Shown here piece after piece: positions 11,278 to 20,855 of a stretch of DNA of 64,000 nucleotides; the first letter of the stretch is position 1; each line of letters begins with the position of its first letter. A program made the translations under genes and the position numbers. The notes beneath the pieces are model-generated. The model did not search any database. It was not told where the DNA came from and saw only the letters and a list, made by a program, of their open reading frames with translations. The stretch lies in NCBI RefSeq assembly GCF_022179325.1, contig NZ_BPQQ01000045.1, positions 25,671-89,670 on the forward strand. Reading direction: 5' to 3'. The DNA is from Methylobacterium isbiliense (GTDB lineage: Bacteria; Pseudomonadota; Alphaproteobacteria; Rhizobiales; Beijerinckiaceae).

Positions 11278-12903
11278 TCACGCCTCGTCGCGCAGCACGC
11301 GCCGGATGATCTTGCCCGTCGTGGTGAGGGGCAGGGCCTGCCGGAACGCGATCTCGCGCGGGTATTCGTGGGCCGAGAGGCGCTGGCGCACGAAATCCTG
11401 GATCTCGGCCGCGAGCCCCTCCGAGGCCGCGAAGCCGGGCCGCAGCACCACGAAGGCCTTGACGATCTCGGTGCGCAGCGGGTCGGGCTTGCCCACCGCC
11501 GCGGCGAGCGCCACCGCCGGGTGGCGCAGCAGGCAATCCTCGATCTCGCCGGGGCCGATGCGGTAGCCCGACGAGGTGATGACGTCGTCGTCGCGACCGA
11601 CGAAATGAACGTAGCCGTCTGGGTCCACGCGCCCCTGGTCGCCCGTGGTCATCCACTCGCCCAGGAACTTCGCCGCGGTCGCCGCGGGATCCTGCCAGTA
11701 GCCGAGGAACATCACCGGATCGGGCCGCGCCACCGCGATCTGGCCGATCTCGCCGGGATCGGCCGGGGTGCCGTCCGGGCGGATCACCGCCGCGCGGTGT
11801 CCCGGCACCGGCCTGCCGGTCGAGCCCGCCCGCGCGACGCCGAGCGCCGCGCAGGAGGCCAGCACCAGGTTGCACTCGGTCTGCCCATAGGCCTCGTTGA
11901 CGGTGAGGCCCAGCGCCTCGCGCGCCCAGGCGAAGGTCTCCGGCCCCAGCATCTCGCCCGCGGAGGCCAGCGTGCGCAGCGGCGCGAGGGCGAAGCGGTC
12001 GCGCGGGCGCTCCACCGTGCGCAGCATCCTGAGCGCCGTGGGCGGCACGAAGGCGTTGGCGACCCGCAGGTCCGCCATCAGCCGCAGCGCCTCCTCGGGA
12101 TCGAATTTCTCGTATCGTCGCGCCACCACCGCCACCCCGTGGTGCAGGCTCGGCAGCAGCGCGTTGAGCAGCCCCCCGGCCCAGGCCCAGTCGGCGGGCG
12201 TCCACATCCGGTCCCCGGGCTTGGGCAGGGACGCGGGCAGGAACTCGTGCATCATGGCGAAGCCCGGCAGGTGGCCGAGCAGCACCCGGTGGCCGTGAAG
12301 CGCGCCCTTCGGCGGCCCCGTCGTGCCGGATGTGTAGATCATCAGCGCCGGATCGTCGGCCGCAGTGTCGACGGGCGCGAACTCGGGCGAGGCTGCCTCC
12401 AGGAGTTGCCGGAAGCCGAGCGCCCCCTCCTCCGGCCCGTCGACCGAGACGCGCAGTGTCAGATCGGGCAGCGCGTCGCGGATGAGGGCGAGCTTGGCGA
12501 GCCCGCCCGCCTGCGTGACGACGGCCCGGGCGCCCGCATGGGCGAGGCGATGCACGAGAGCGTCCGGCCCGAACACCACCGCGAGCGGCAGCGCCACCGC
12601 GCCGAGCTTGTAGACGGCGAGGTGCGCGACCACCACGGCGGGAGATTGCGGCAGCAGCACCGCGACCCGGTCGCCCCGCCGCACGCCCTGCGCCCGCAGC
12701 GCGTTGGCGAACCGGTTCGAGGCGTCGCGGAGAGCCGCGAAGCTCCAGGTCTCGACACGGCCGTCCGGCGCGACGTCGAGGAGGGCCGGCCGCTGCGGAT
12801 CAGCCGCGGCCCAGCGGTCGCAGACGTCGACCGCGATGTTGTAGCGCGCCGGAATCCGCCAGCGGAAATCGCCGACGAGGCGGTCGTAGCCGGAAACGCT
12901 CAC
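11278..12903 (-). CDS. AMP-dependent acyl-CoA synthetase (medium-chain/aromatic acid type)
   Basis: Member of the ANL superfamily that activates a carboxylic acid to its acyl-adenylate and then the CoA thioester. The 541-residue protein has the AMP-binding P-loop YTSGTTGPPKG at residues 190-200, the later NEAYGQTECNLV and WMTTGDQGRVD core motifs, and the catalytic lysine in LPLTTTGKIIRR near the C-terminus. The layout is like medium-chain and benzoate-type ligases, but the substrate cannot be read from sequence. The GTG start overlaps the stop of the upstream nitroreductase gene (GTGA), so the two form a two-gene operon. Confidence 0.9.
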   Translation of the reverse strand: MSVSGYDRLVGDFRWRIPARYNIAVDVCDRWAAADPQRPALLDVAPDGRVETWSFAALRDASNRFANALRAQGVRRGDRVAVLLPQSPAVVVAHLAVYKLGAVALPLAVVFGPDALVHRLAHAGARAVVTQAGGLAKLALIRDALPDLTLRVSVDGPEEGALGFRQLLEAASPEFAPVDTAADDPALMIYTSGTTGPPKGALHGHRVLLGHLPGFAMMHEFLPASLPKPGDRMWTPADWAWAGGLLNALLPSLHHGVAVVARRYEKFDPEEALRLMADLRVANAFVPPTALRMLRTVERPRDRFALAPLRTLASAGEMLGPETFAWAREALGLTVNEAYGQTECNLVLASCAALGVARAGSTGRPVPGHRAAVIRPDGTPADPGEIGQIAVARPDPVMFLGYWQDPAATAAKFLGEWMTTGDQGRVDPDGYVHFVGRDDDVITSSGYRIGPGEIEDCLLRHPAVALAAAVGKPDPLRTEIVKAFVVLRPGFAASEGLAAEIQDFVRQRLSAHEYPREIAFRQALPLTTTGKIIRRVLRDEA

Positions 12904-13499
12904 GCCTCGCGCGGCGGGAACCCGCCCTCGTGGCTGAAGTCGGTGATCGGGCGGCGGCCGTTCGGGGTCTCGCGGGCGCGCTGCTCTTCGGTCAGCGTCG
13001 CCGGATCGGCCCGACGCCCGACCGCGAAGGCGGCCTCGACGCGGTGATGCGGCGGCAGGTTGAGGACGCCCGGCGCGCGCTCCTTGTCGAAGCCGGTCAT
13101 GCCGTGGGCGTGCCAGCCCATCCGGATCGCCTGGAGCTGGAACAGGGCCGAGGCGGTGCCGGTGTCGAAGGAGGCGCTCCACGAGGGCTGCAGGCCGTCC
13201 TTGGTGTTCATCATCCCGTTCGAGACCAGGAACAGCAGGGCGGCGGTGTCCTTCACCCATTTCTGGTTGCCGGGCACGAGCAGGCCGAACAGCGCGTCCC
13301 AGTGCGGCGTGTCGCGCCGGGCCCAGATGAAGCGCCAGGGCTGGGAATTGTAGGAGGAGGGCGCCCAGCGCGCCGCCTCGATCATCGTGAACAGGTCGGC
13401 CTCGCTGATCGGCTCGCCCGTGAAGGCGCGCGGCGACCAGCGCTCGAGGAAGAGCGGGTCGATCGGGTAATCGGCTGTGCGCGAAGGGCCTGACGTCAC
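12900..13499 (-). CDS. Nitroreductase family protein
   Basis: This 199-residue flavoprotein-type enzyme of the nitroreductase family probably binds FMN and uses NAD(P)H. The N-terminal RWSPRAFTGEPISEADL, then EAARWAPSSYNSQPWRF, is the FMN-binding signature. The GTG start at 13499 is chosen because GGAG lies 8 bases upstream and it gives a family-like N-terminus; the frame itself is open further. It heads an operon with the acyl-CoA synthetase. The co-expression may mean a shared catabolic role, but no substrate is evident. Confidence 0.88.
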   Translation of the reverse strand: MTSGPSRTADYPIDPLFLERWSPRAFTGEPISEADLFTMIEAARWAPSSYNSQPWRFIWARRDTPHWDALFGLLVPGNQKWVKDTAALLFLVSNGMMNTKDGLQPSWSASFDTGTASALFQLQAIRMGWHAHGMTGFDKERAPGVLNLPPHHRVEAAFAVGRRADPATLTEEQRARETPNGRRPITDFSHEGGFPPREA

Positions 13500-13561
13500 T
13501 GTACGTCTCCGGAACGGACCAGCGTTCCTGCCAGCCCGGGCCGCCGATGTCACGCCCGCCG

Positions 13562-14038
13562 TCAGAGCGGCAGGATGCCGTCGCTCTTCACCTCCTCCAT
13601 CACCGCATAGGTGCGCGTCTCGGTGACGCCGGGCAGCGAGAGCAGCACCTCGCCGAGGAAGCGGCGGTAGGCCGGCATGTCGGCGACCCGGGTCTTGACC
13701 AGATAGTCGAACCCGCCCGCCACCATATGGCATTCCAGCACCTCCGGCGCCCGGCGCACCGCCGCCGCGAAGCGCGCGAAGATGTCGGGCGTGGTCTTGT
13801 CGAGGGAGACCTCCACGAAGACGAGGAGGCCGAGGCCCAGCCGGTGCGGGTCGAGCCGCGCCCCGAACCCCGCGATGATCCCCTCCTTCTGGAGGCGGCG
13901 CAGGCGCTCGCCCGTGGCGGTCGGCGACAGGCCGACCCGCTCCGCCAGTTCCACGGTCGCGATGCGTCCCTCGCGCTGCAGCACGCCGAGGATGGCGCGG
14001 TCGAGGCGGTCGAGCTGATCCGTCATTGTTGCTGCCAT
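13562..14038 (-). CDS. Lrp/AsnC family regulator, probable proline-responsive activator of putA
   Basis: This 158-residue Lrp-type protein has an N-terminal helix-turn-helix (LDRAILGVLQREGRIATVEL, then ERVGLSPTATGERLRRLQ) and a C-terminal RAM ligand-binding domain with GGFDYLVKTRV. It is transcribed divergently from putA across a 108-bp gap containing a palindrome. In alphaproteobacteria such divergent Lrp-type regulators (PutR) activate putA in the presence of proline, so this role is inferred from context. An alternative start lies four codons in (Met-Thr-Asp-Gln). Confidence 0.9.
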   Translation of the reverse strand: MAATMTDQLDRLDRAILGVLQREGRIATVELAERVGLSPTATGERLRRLQKEGIIAGFGARLDPHRLGLGLLVFVEVSLDKTTPDIFARFAAAVRRAPEVLECHMVAGGFDYLVKTRVADMPAYRRFLGEVLLSLPGVTETRTYAVMEEVKSDGILPL

Positions 14039-14073
14039 CCGGCTATTTCGCCGCCGATCCGGCGGCTATATGA

Positions 14074-14083
14074 GCAATATTGC
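14074..14083. promoter_or_regulatory. Palindrome in putR-putA intergenic region, candidate operator
   Basis: GCAATATTGC is a perfect 10-bp palindrome within an A+T-rich patch, 36 bases downstream of the regulator's start and 63 bases upstream of the putA start. A G+C-rich inverted repeat GCCGCC-GATCC-GGCGGC lies just before it. Lrp-family proteins often bind A+T-rich dyads of this kind. Function inferred from position. Confidence 0.5.
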
Positions 14084-14146
14084 CATCGAACGGCGGCGTC
14101 ACTGCGGCTAGGGTGTGGATCGAACCGAACCGCAGAGTCGCACCCG

Positions 14147-17100
14147 ATGTCCGCCCCGCTTCCCCGCTTCGTGAGCCCCTACGCCCCCGACGACGCCGAT
14201 CTCGCCCGCCGCTTCCTGTCCGGTGCCGCCCTCGGCCCGGAGCGGGAGGCGCGGGTGGACGCGCTGGCCCGCGATCTCGTCGCGGCGATCCGGACGGAGA
14301 ACGGCCGCCTCGGCGGCGTCGAGGCGCTGCTGCGGGAGTATTCGCTCTCCACCAAGGAGGGCCTCGCCCTGATGGTGCTGGCGGAGGCGCTGCTGCGGGT
14401 GCCGGACGCCGCCACCGCCGACCGGCTGATCGAGGACAAGCTGCGCGGCGGCGGCTTCGAGCAGCACGCCACGCGCTCGGACGCCCTGCTGGTCCACGCC
14501 TCGGCCTGGGCGCTCGGGCTGTCGGCCCGCATCATCGATCCGGGCGAGACGCCGGAGAGCGTGCTGCACGGCCTCGCCCGGCGGCTCGGCCAGCCGGCGG
14601 TGCGGCAGGCGGCGCGGCAGGCCATGCGGGTGATGGGCAACCACTTCGTGCTCGGCGAGACGATCGGGGCGGCGCTGCGGCGGGCGGGCAGCGGCCAGGG
14701 CCGGCTGTTCCGCTACTCCTTCGACATGCTCGGCGAGGGCGCCCGCACCGCCGAGGATGCCCGCGCCTACGCCGAGGCCTATGCGGGAGCGATCGAGGCG
14801 ATCGGCCGGGCCGCCGGCAACGCCGCCCTGCCGGACCGGCCGGGCATCTCGGTGAAGCTCTCGGCCCTTCATCCGCGCTACGAGGCGATGAGCGCCGGAC
14901 GGGTCATGGCCGAACTCGTGCCCGTGCTGCTCGCCCTGGCCCAGGCGGCGCGCCGCCACGACCTCAACTTCACGGTGGATGCCGAGGAGGCCGACCGGCT
15001 CGAACTCTCCCTCGACGTGATCGCGTCGGTGCTCGCCGATCCCTCGCTCGCGGGCTGGGACGGGTTCGGCCTCGCGGTGCAGGCCTACCAGAAGCGCTGC
15101 CTGCCGGTGATCGACCACGTGGCGGATCTGGCCCGGCGCCTCGACCGGCGCCTGATGGTGCGCCTCGTCAAGGGCGCCTACTGGGACACCGAGGTGAAGC
15201 GCGCCCAGGAGCGCGGGCTCGCCGACTTCCCGGTCTTCACCCGCAAGAGCATGACCGACCTCAGCTACGCGGCGGCGGCCGAGCGGCTGCTCGCGCACCG
15301 TCCCCTGCTCTTCCCGCAATTCGCCACCCACAACGCGCTGACGGTGGCGGGCATCGTCGAGCGCGCGGGTCCGGGCGCGGGCTCCTACGAGTTCCAGCGC
15401 CTGCACGGGATGGGGGACGCGCTCTACGAGCGGCTGCTCGCCGCGGTGCCGGGCACCGCCTGCCGCACCTACGCGCCGGTGGGCGGCCACCGCGATCTCC
15501 TCGCCTACCTCGTGCGGCGCCTGCTCGAGAACGGCGCCAACTCCTCGTTCGTCTCGCAGGCGGCCGATCCGGCGGTCCCGGTCGAGACGCTGCTGCGGCG
15601 CCCGGCCGAGACCGTGGGCGCGCCGGAGCGGGCGCGCCACCCGACGCTGTGCCGCCCGCGCGATCTCTTCGCGCCCGACCGCCTGAACTCGGCCGGGATC
15701 GAGTTCGGCGAGCGCGCCGCGCTGGAGCGCCTGCTCGCCGAGGTGCGGGGAGCGGCAGGCCCCGCCGAGGCCGCCTCCCTCATCGACGGCACGCCGCAGG
15801 CCGGCGCGGCGCGCGCCGTCACGAGCCCGTTCGATGAGGGGCTCGTGGTCGGCACCGTGGCGGAAGCGTCGCCGGAGAGTGCGGACCGCGCCGTCGCGGC
15901 GTCTCTCCGGGGCTTTCGCGCCTGGAGCCGCACGCCGGCGGCGCAGAGGGCCGCCGCCCTGGAGCGGGCCGCCGCCGCGATGGAGGCCGCGCGCGGGCGC
16001 CTCATCCACCTCCTGCAGGCCGAGGCCGGCAAGACGCTGGACGATGCGCAGGCCGAGCTGCGCGAGGCGGTGGATTTCTGCCGCTACTACGCGGCGGAGG
16101 GCCGCCGGCTGTTCGGCGCGGATCTCGGGCTGCCCGGGCCGAGCGGCGAGAGCAACCGCCTCTCCTTGCGCGGGCGCGGCGTGGTCGTGGCGATCTCGCC
16201 CTGGAACTTCCCGCTGGCGATCTTCGTCGGTCAGGTCGCGGCCGCGCTGATGGCCGGCAATGCCGTGGTGGCCAAGCCGGCCGAGCAGACGCCGCTGATC
16301 GCCGCGGAGGCGGTGCGCCTCCTGCACCGCGCCGGCATCCCGCCGGCCGCGCTCCAGCTCGTGCCGGGCGATGGCGCGGTGGGCGCGCGGCTCGTGGCGC
16401 ATCCGCGCATCGCCGGCGTCGCCTTCACGGGCTCGACCGAGGTCGCGCGCGCCATCAACCGGGCGCTCGCCGCCAAGGACGGGCCGATCGTGCCGCTGGT
16501 GGCCGAGACCGGCGGCATCAACGCCATGCTGGTCGACGCGACCGCGCTCCCCGAGCAGGTGGCCGACGACGTCGTGACCTCCGCCTTCCGCTCCGCGGGC
16601 CAGCGCTGCTCGGCCCTGCGCCTCCTCCTCGTGCAGGAGGACGTGGCCGACCGCATGATCCGGATGATCGCGGGCGCCGCGCGCGAGCTGCGGCTCGGCG
16701 ACCCGCGCGACCCGGCGGTGCAGGTCGGGCCGGTGATCGACGGGGAGGCCAAGGCCCGCCTCGACGCGCATGCCGCGGCGATGGGCCGGGAGGCGCGTGC
16801 GCACCTCGTCGGCGAGGCGCCCGCGCGCGGCAGCTTCGTCGCCCCGCAGATCTACGAGATCGCCGGGCCGGAGGCGCTGCGCGAGGAGGTGTTCGGCCCG
16901 ATCCTGCACGTGGCCCGCTACGCCGCCGCCGACCTCGACCGGGTGCTCGACGCCCTGGAGGCGACCGGCTACGGTCTGACGCTGGGCCTCCACTCGCGCA
17001 TCGACGCCACCGTCGCGCGGGTGACGGACCGGCTCTCCACCGGCAATGTCTACGTCAACCGCAACATGATCGGGGCGGTGGTGGGCGTGCAGCCCTTCGG

Positions 17101-17236
17101 CGGCAACGGCCTGTCGGGCACCGGCCCGAAGGCCGGCGGTCCGCACTACCTGCCGCGCTTCGCCACCGAGCAGACCGTGACGGTCAACACCGCGGCGGCC
17201 GGCGGCGACGCGGCGCTCCTGGCGATGGAGGGGTGA
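14147..17236 (+). CDS. putA: Bifunctional proline dehydrogenase / L-glutamate gamma-semialdehyde dehydrogenase PutA
   Basis: Oxidises proline to glutamate in two steps, passing electrons to the quinone pool via FAD and then to NAD+. In the 1029-residue protein residues 1-460 form the FAD proline dehydrogenase barrel (LMVRLVKGAYWDTEVKRAQ), and about 520-1010 form the aldehyde dehydrogenase with catalytic Glu787 (VAETGGINAML) and Cys821 (GQRCSALR). It is about 290 residues shorter than E. coli PutA and lacks the N-terminal ribbon-helix-helix DNA-binding domain, so it is not a self-repressor. Control probably falls to the divergent Lrp-type gene. The ATG at 14147 is chosen because upstream in-frame sequence is antisense to that regulator. 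Confidence 0.97.
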   Translation: MSAPLPRFVSPYAPDDADLARRFLSGAALGPEREARVDALARDLVAAIRTENGRLGGVEALLREYSLSTKEGLALMVLAEALLRVPDAATADRLIEDKLRGGGFEQHATRSDALLVHASAWALGLSARIIDPGETPESVLHGLARRLGQPAVRQAARQAMRVMGNHFVLGETIGAALRRAGSGQGRLFRYSFDMLGEGARTAEDARAYAEAYAGAIEAIGRAAGNAALPDRPGISVKLSALHPRYEAMSAGRVMAELVPVLLALAQAARRHDLNFTVDAEEADRLELSLDVIASVLADPSLAGWDGFGLAVQAYQKRCLPVIDHVADLARRLDRRLMVRLVKGAYWDTEVKRAQERGLADFPVFTRKSMTDLSYAAAAERLLAHRPLLFPQFATHNALTVAGIVERAGPGAGSYEFQRLHGMGDALYERLLAAVPGTACRTYAPVGGHRDLLAYLVRRLLENGANSSFVSQAADPAVPVETLLRRPAETVGAPERARHPTLCRPRDLFAPDRLNSAGIEFGERAALERLLAEVRGAAGPAEAASLIDGTPQAGAARAVTSPFDEGLVVGTVAEASPESADRAVAASLRGFRAWSRTPAAQRAAALERAAAAMEAARGRLIHLLQAEAGKTLDDAQAELREAVDFCRYYAAEGRRLFGADLGLPGPSGESNRLSLRGRGVVVAISPWNFPLAIFVGQVAAALMAGNAVVAKPAEQTPLIAAEAVRLLHRAGIPPAALQLVPGDGAVGARLVAHPRIAGVAFTGSTEVARAINRALAAKDGPIVPLVAETGGINAMLVDATALPEQVADDVVTSAFRSAGQRCSALRLLLVQEDVADRMIRMIAGAARELRLGDPRDPAVQVGPVIDGEAKARLDAHAAAMGREARAHLVGEAPARGSFVAPQIYEIAGPEALREEVFGPILHVARYAAADLDRVLDALEATGYGLTLGLHSRIDATVARVTDRLSTGNVYVNRNMIGAVVGVQPFGGNGLSGTGPKAGGPHYLPRFATEQTVTVNTAAAGGDAALLAMEG

Positions 17237-17250
17237 GCGGCCCCCTCACC
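17229..17250. terminator. Hairpin at the putA / beta-propeller gene 3' junction
   Basis: GAGGGG and CCCCTC flank the putA stop codon and could form a 6-bp stem shared by the two convergent transcripts. There is no T run on either side, so it is only a weak terminator candidate. Confidence 0.3.
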
Positions 17251-18418
17251 GCGCCACCCCGCCGAGCGAGGCGGGCTGGCCCGGCAGCGCCAAGGGGGCG
17301 CCCGCGTCGATCAGCCGGTCGCCGTCGAGGCGGTAGGTCTGCAGCGTCCGGTCGGCGTAGTTGCCGACATAGACGTGGCTGCCGTCCGGGCTGAAGGCGA
17401 CGCCCTCCGGCACCGCGCCGTTCGGCGCCCGGTCGACCACGCTCACGCGCCCGTCCGGGGCGATGCCCAACAGGACCGTCGTGCCGCCCGACGTGTAGGC
17501 CGGCGCGGCGTGCGGGGCGGCCGAGCCGCCCACCACCACGACCACGGCGTGCCGGCCGTCCGGCGCGACCGCGACCGTCTCCGGCGTGTCGCCGACGCCG
17601 AGATGGTCGACGGCGACGGGCCGGTCGCGGTCGAGGCGGATCACGCTCGCGGTATCGACGTGGCCGTCGCTCGCCACCGCTCCGGTATTGGCCGTGATGA
17701 GCAGCCGGCCGTCGGGCGTCGCGGCGACGGCGTAGATCCCGGCCCCGGCCGGCACGTCGAGGGCCGGATCGTAGCTCACGCGCTCGCCCTCCACGGCGAG
17801 CACCCCGACCGTGCCGGCCTTGGTCAGCTCGGCAGCGATCTTGGCGACGAAGGCCCTCCGGCCGTCCGGCGCGAAGGCGACGGCCGTGGCCTCGCCACCC
17901 ACGCCCACCTCCCCCACCACCTGCACGTCCTGGCCGGCAATCCGCAGCACCGACACGCTGCGCCCGGCGCGGTTCGCCACCAGCGCGAGCGTCCCGCCGC
18001 GGTTGATCGCAAGGCCCGAGGGCTGACGCCCGACCCGCACGGTCGCAAGGGCCCGGGGCGGGGTCGCGTCGAGGTCGATCAGGTGGAGACGGTCGTCGGG
18101 CTCGGCCCACCAGTTCTCCCCGTCCCGGCGCATCGTCACGGCGCTGGCGACGAGGCCGAGCCGGCCGTCCGGCGTGATACCGAGGTTGCTCGGCGGACCG
18201 TAGACGGAGTTCGAGAGCGCCAGGACATGGGCGATGCGCGGCCGGCCCGGGTCGGACACGTCGAGGATCGCCACCGCATCCGCGCCGTCCGGACCGTTGC
18301 GGGAGCCCTCCGGGGCAAAGACCGTCTTGCCGTCGAGGCCGACCAGGATGTGCTGCGGACCCGCCGCCGCGGCGAGCGGCCACAGCAGGGCGAGACACCC
18401 GATTCCGATCCACCGCAT
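17246..18418 (-). CDS. Periplasmic YVTN-type beta-propeller protein
   Basis: This 390-residue exported protein has a signal peptide (WIGIGCLALLWPLAAAAG) followed by about seven blades carrying repeats such as ITPDGRLGLVAS, FAPDGRRAFVAK and FSPDGSHVYVGNYAD. Such YVTN/lactonase-like propellers bind ligands or partner proteins; some sit next to quinoprotein dehydrogenases, but none is adjacent here. The start is the ATG at 18418 because GGGGAG is 8 bases upstream of it, whereas the GTG three codons earlier would touch that site. It converges on putA with 9 bases between stops. Role unknown. Confidence 0.85.
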   Translation of the reverse strand: MRWIGIGCLALLWPLAAAAGPQHILVGLDGKTVFAPEGSRNGPDGADAVAILDVSDPGRPRIAHVLALSNSVYGPPSNLGITPDGRLGLVASAVTMRRDGENWWAEPDDRLHLIDLDATPPRALATVRVGRQPSGLAINRGGTLALVANRAGRSVSVLRIAGQDVQVVGEVGVGGEATAVAFAPDGRRAFVAKIAAELTKAGTVGVLAVEGERVSYDPALDVPAGAGIYAVAATPDGRLLITANTGAVASDGHVDTASVIRLDRDRPVAVDHLGVGDTPETVAVAPDGRHAVVVVVGGSAAPHAAPAYTSGGTTVLLGIAPDGRVSVVDRAPNGAVPEGVAFSPDGSHVYVGNYADRTLQTYRLDGDRLIDAGAPLALPGQPASLGGVAR

Positions 18419-18671
18419 GTCGCGCACTCCCCGAGATCGACGATCCGTTAACCCTGTCCGCGTGTCCCGGAACCCACACCCCCGTGCAACCGTCGCCGGG
18501 CGCCGGCGCCTCCCGGAAAATGCCGCAAACCGGGCCCACCCCTTGGCTCATCCGACGCCACCGGATCCGGACGCGTCGAAATCATCCCGCGCGGTCAGCG
18601 CGGCCTCCCCCTCTTCGCGGTTCCTTAAGGGGCCGCCGGCATCCTGCACGGACATCTTCGGGAGATCCTGC

Positions 18672-19031
18672 GTGCGCGCTCTGTTGTCTTTCGGCCCCAC
18701 CCGCCTCGGCGCCTGCGCGGCGCTCGCCGCCACCCTGGCCGCGGCGGTGCCGCAGGCCGCGACCGCCCGCGACGGCACCGGCGCCGCCCTGATCGGCGGC
18801 GCGGCGGCCGGCGTGCTGGGCGGCCTCGCCGCCGGCGCCATCATGAACGGCCCCCCGCCGGCCCCGCCGCCGCCGGTCTACGTCGTGCCGCCGCCGCGCC
18901 GGGTCTACGTGGAGGAGCCCACCGAGACGGTGATCGTGCGCCGCCGCGGCCCGGTCTGCCATTTCGAGCGCCGCAAGGTCTGGCTGGACGACGAATCCTT
19001 CACCTATCGCCGCGTCGAGGTCTGCGAGTAG
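18672..19031 (+). CDS. Small exported protein with glycine zipper and proline-rich linker
   Basis: This 119-residue protein has a signal peptide ending near PQAATA, a glycine-zipper segment (GAALIGGAAAGVLGGLAAGA, residues 37-56) that may insert in a membrane, a proline stretch, and a basic C-terminal part with two cysteines (GPVCHFERRKVW and VEVCE). Small proteins of this type are common in Rhizobiales and of unknown role. The start is a GTG with GGGAGA 6 bases upstream. A strong rho-independent terminator follows 25 bases after the stop. Confidence 0.8.
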   Translation: MRALLSFGPTRLGACAALAATLAAAVPQAATARDGTGAALIGGAAAGVLGGLAAGAIMNGPPPAPPPPVYVVPPPRRVYVEEPTETVIVRRRGPVCHFERRKVWLDDESFTYRRVEVCE

Positions 19032-19056
19032 GACCTCACCCGCAGACGACCGGACG

Positions 19057-19079
19057 GGGCGCCTGCGGGCGCCCTTTTT
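19057..19079 (+). terminator. Rho-independent terminator
   Basis: GGGCGCC and GGCGCCC form a perfect 7-bp G+C stem with a 4-base loop, followed directly by five T. It ends the small exported protein transcript 25 bases after its stop and lies just before the 3' end of the convergent carbamoyltransferase gene. Confidence 0.88.
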
Positions 19080-19091
19080 CGTGCGCGCCGC

Positions 19092-20855
19092 TCAGGCCGG
19101 CGGCAGCATCGCCGGATCCTTCACCAGGAGCCAATCCTCGACCACGAGGGCGTCGAGGCCCGTGGTGTAGAACATCAGGATCGCGTCCTCGGCGGTGTGG
19201 AGGATCGGCTTGCCCATGACGTTGAAGCTGGTGTTGAGCAGGATCGGCACGCCGGTGCGGTCCGCGAAGGCGGCGATCAGGCCCGCATAGGCCGGGTTGC
19301 GCGCGGGCGTCACGCTCTGGAGGCGCCCGGTGCCGTCCTCGTGCACCACCGCCGGCACCCTCGCCCGCACCGCCGGGCGCCACACCAGGGTGCGCTCCAT
19401 GTAGGGGCTGTCCTGGTAATCCTCGAACCAGTCCGGCCCGGCCTCGGCCAGGATCGAGGGCGCGAAGGGCCGGAACGCCTCGCGGTACTTCACCTTGGCG
19501 TTCAGGATCGCCTTGGCGTCCGCGGGGCGCGGATCGGCCAGGATCGAGCGGTTGCCGAGCGCCCGCGGCCCGAACTCGGCCCGGCCCTGTACCCAGCCGA
19601 CGAGGCCGCCCGCCGCCAGGATCCCGGCGGCGGCCTGCGTGACGCCCGCATGGCCGAGCCGCCGCAGGCGCGGCTCCTGCCCGGCCATGCGCGCCAGCGG
19701 CTCGGTCGAGACGGCGGAGCCGAGATAGGGCGTCAGGGCCTCCTCCCGGTCCGGCCCGGTCCAGTCCGGATGGTCCTCGGCATAGGCGAGCCACGCGGCG
19801 CCGAGGGCGTTGCCGTCGTCGGCCGGCGCCGAGGGCACGTGGAGCCGGTCGTAGGGGCTGCGGGCGAGCACCCGGCCATTGTACGAGGAGTTGAGCGCAC
19901 AGCCCCCCGTCAGCACGAGGTTCTCGCCCGGCGCGAGCCGTCCCGCCTCCGCCACGAGCCCGTCCATCATCTCGCAGAAGGCGTCCTGGCCGCAGCGCGC
20001 GAGGTCCGCCCAGCCCGCCTCCCGCGCGTCGGCCGGGCGCCGGGCCAGGATCTCGGCGACCGTGGCCTGCACGGTCGCGGCCTCGGCGAAGCGCAGCCGG
20101 CCATCCTCGATGCGGTAGAGCCGGCGCAGCAGCACCATCAGGTCGGGGTCGGAGCGCCCGTAGGGCGCGAGCCCCATGACCTTCCACTCCTCCCCCGCCG
20201 CCTGATCGAAGCCCGCGAGATCGGTGACGAGGCCGAAGAAGAAGCCGAGCGATTCGCGGCCGCGGTGGCGCTTCACCTCCGCGATGCGGCCGGCCTGCAT
20301 CCGGTAGAGCGCCGAGGCGCCGGTCTCGCCCATCCCGTCGACGACGAGGCAGGCGGCGTCGCGGAACGGGCTGCCCCAGAGGCCGAAGGCCGCATGGGCG
20401 AGATGGTGGGGATAGCGCCGCAGGGCCGCGATGCGGCTCTGCCCGCCATGCGCCCGGTCGAGGCCGAGCAGCGTGCCGTAGCCGGCCCGGGCCTGCGCCA
20501 CGCCGAGTTCGGCGATGAAGGTGCGCTCGCTGCGCTCGGGCACCAGAGAGCGGTTCAGGTCCGGCGCGTGCGCCGCCAGGGTCTCCAGGCCGAAGGCCCC
20601 CGCGGCCGCCGAGCGCGCCAGGAAGGCGCTGAACTCGGGCCCCCAGCTCGTCGCCACCACCAGCTCGGCGCCCGCCGGCAGGTGGCGCGCGAGCAGGCCG
20701 GCCATGCGGGGGGCCGAATCCGGCTCGCAGTTCGGCGCCCGCTTGTACTGGAGGTAGCGTTCGGTGGCCTCGGCGAAGAGCACCGCGCCGTCCGGGCCGA
20801 CCAGCGCGAGGGCCGGGTCGTGGAAGGTCGTGGCGAGGCCGAGATAGTAGCGCAT
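19092..20855 (-). CDS. NodU/CmcH-type O-carbamoyltransferase
   Basis: Transfers a carbamoyl group from carbamoyl phosphate to a hydroxyl of a small molecule, via a carbamoyl-adenylate. The 587-residue protein has the N-terminal ASKHA/Kae1-like domain ([25 protein letters not shown] for metal and carbamoyl handling, [21 protein letters not shown]). It also has the C-terminal domain with [18 protein letters not shown] and [13 protein letters not shown]. Relatives modify Nod factors, cephamycins, novobiocin and similar compounds. Here it stands alone: no nod genes and no obvious acceptor pathway adjoin, so the substrate is unknown. It is bounded by a terminator on one side and the frr promoter region on the other. 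Confidence 0.9.
   Translation of the reverse strand: MRYYLGLATTFHDPALALVGPDGAVLFAEATERYLQYKRAPNCEPDSAPRMAGLLARHLPAGAELVVATSWGPEFSAFLARSAAAGAFGLETLAAHAPDLNRSLVPERSERTFIAELGVAQARAGYGTLLGLDRAHGGQSRIAALRRYPHHLAHAAFGLWGSPFRDAACLVVDGMGETGASALYRMQAGRIAEVKRHRGRESLGFFFGLVTDLAGFDQAAGEEWKVMGLAPYGRSDPDLMVLLRRLYRIEDGRLRFAEAATVQATVAEILARRPADAREAGWADLARCGQDAFCEMMDGLVAEAGRLAPGENLVLTGGCALNSSYNGRVLARSPYDRLHVPSAPADDGNALGAAWLAYAEDHPDWTGPDREEALTPYLGSAVSTEPLARMAGQEPRLRRLGHAGVTQAAAGILAAGGLVGWVQGRAEFGPRALGNRSILADPRPADAKAILNAKVKYREAFRPFAPSILAEAGPDWFEDYQDSPYMERTLVWRPAVRARVPAVVHEDGTGRLQSVTPARNPAYAGLIAAFADRTGVPILLNTSFNVMGKPILHTAEDAILMFYTTGLDALVVEDWLLVKDPAMLPPA

Noticed and set aside
19092-20855. Naming the carbamoyltransferase nodU and inferring nodulation genes
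   Set aside because: No nodABC, nod box or other symbiosis gene is in the window. The family is broad and the name would imply an unproven substrate.
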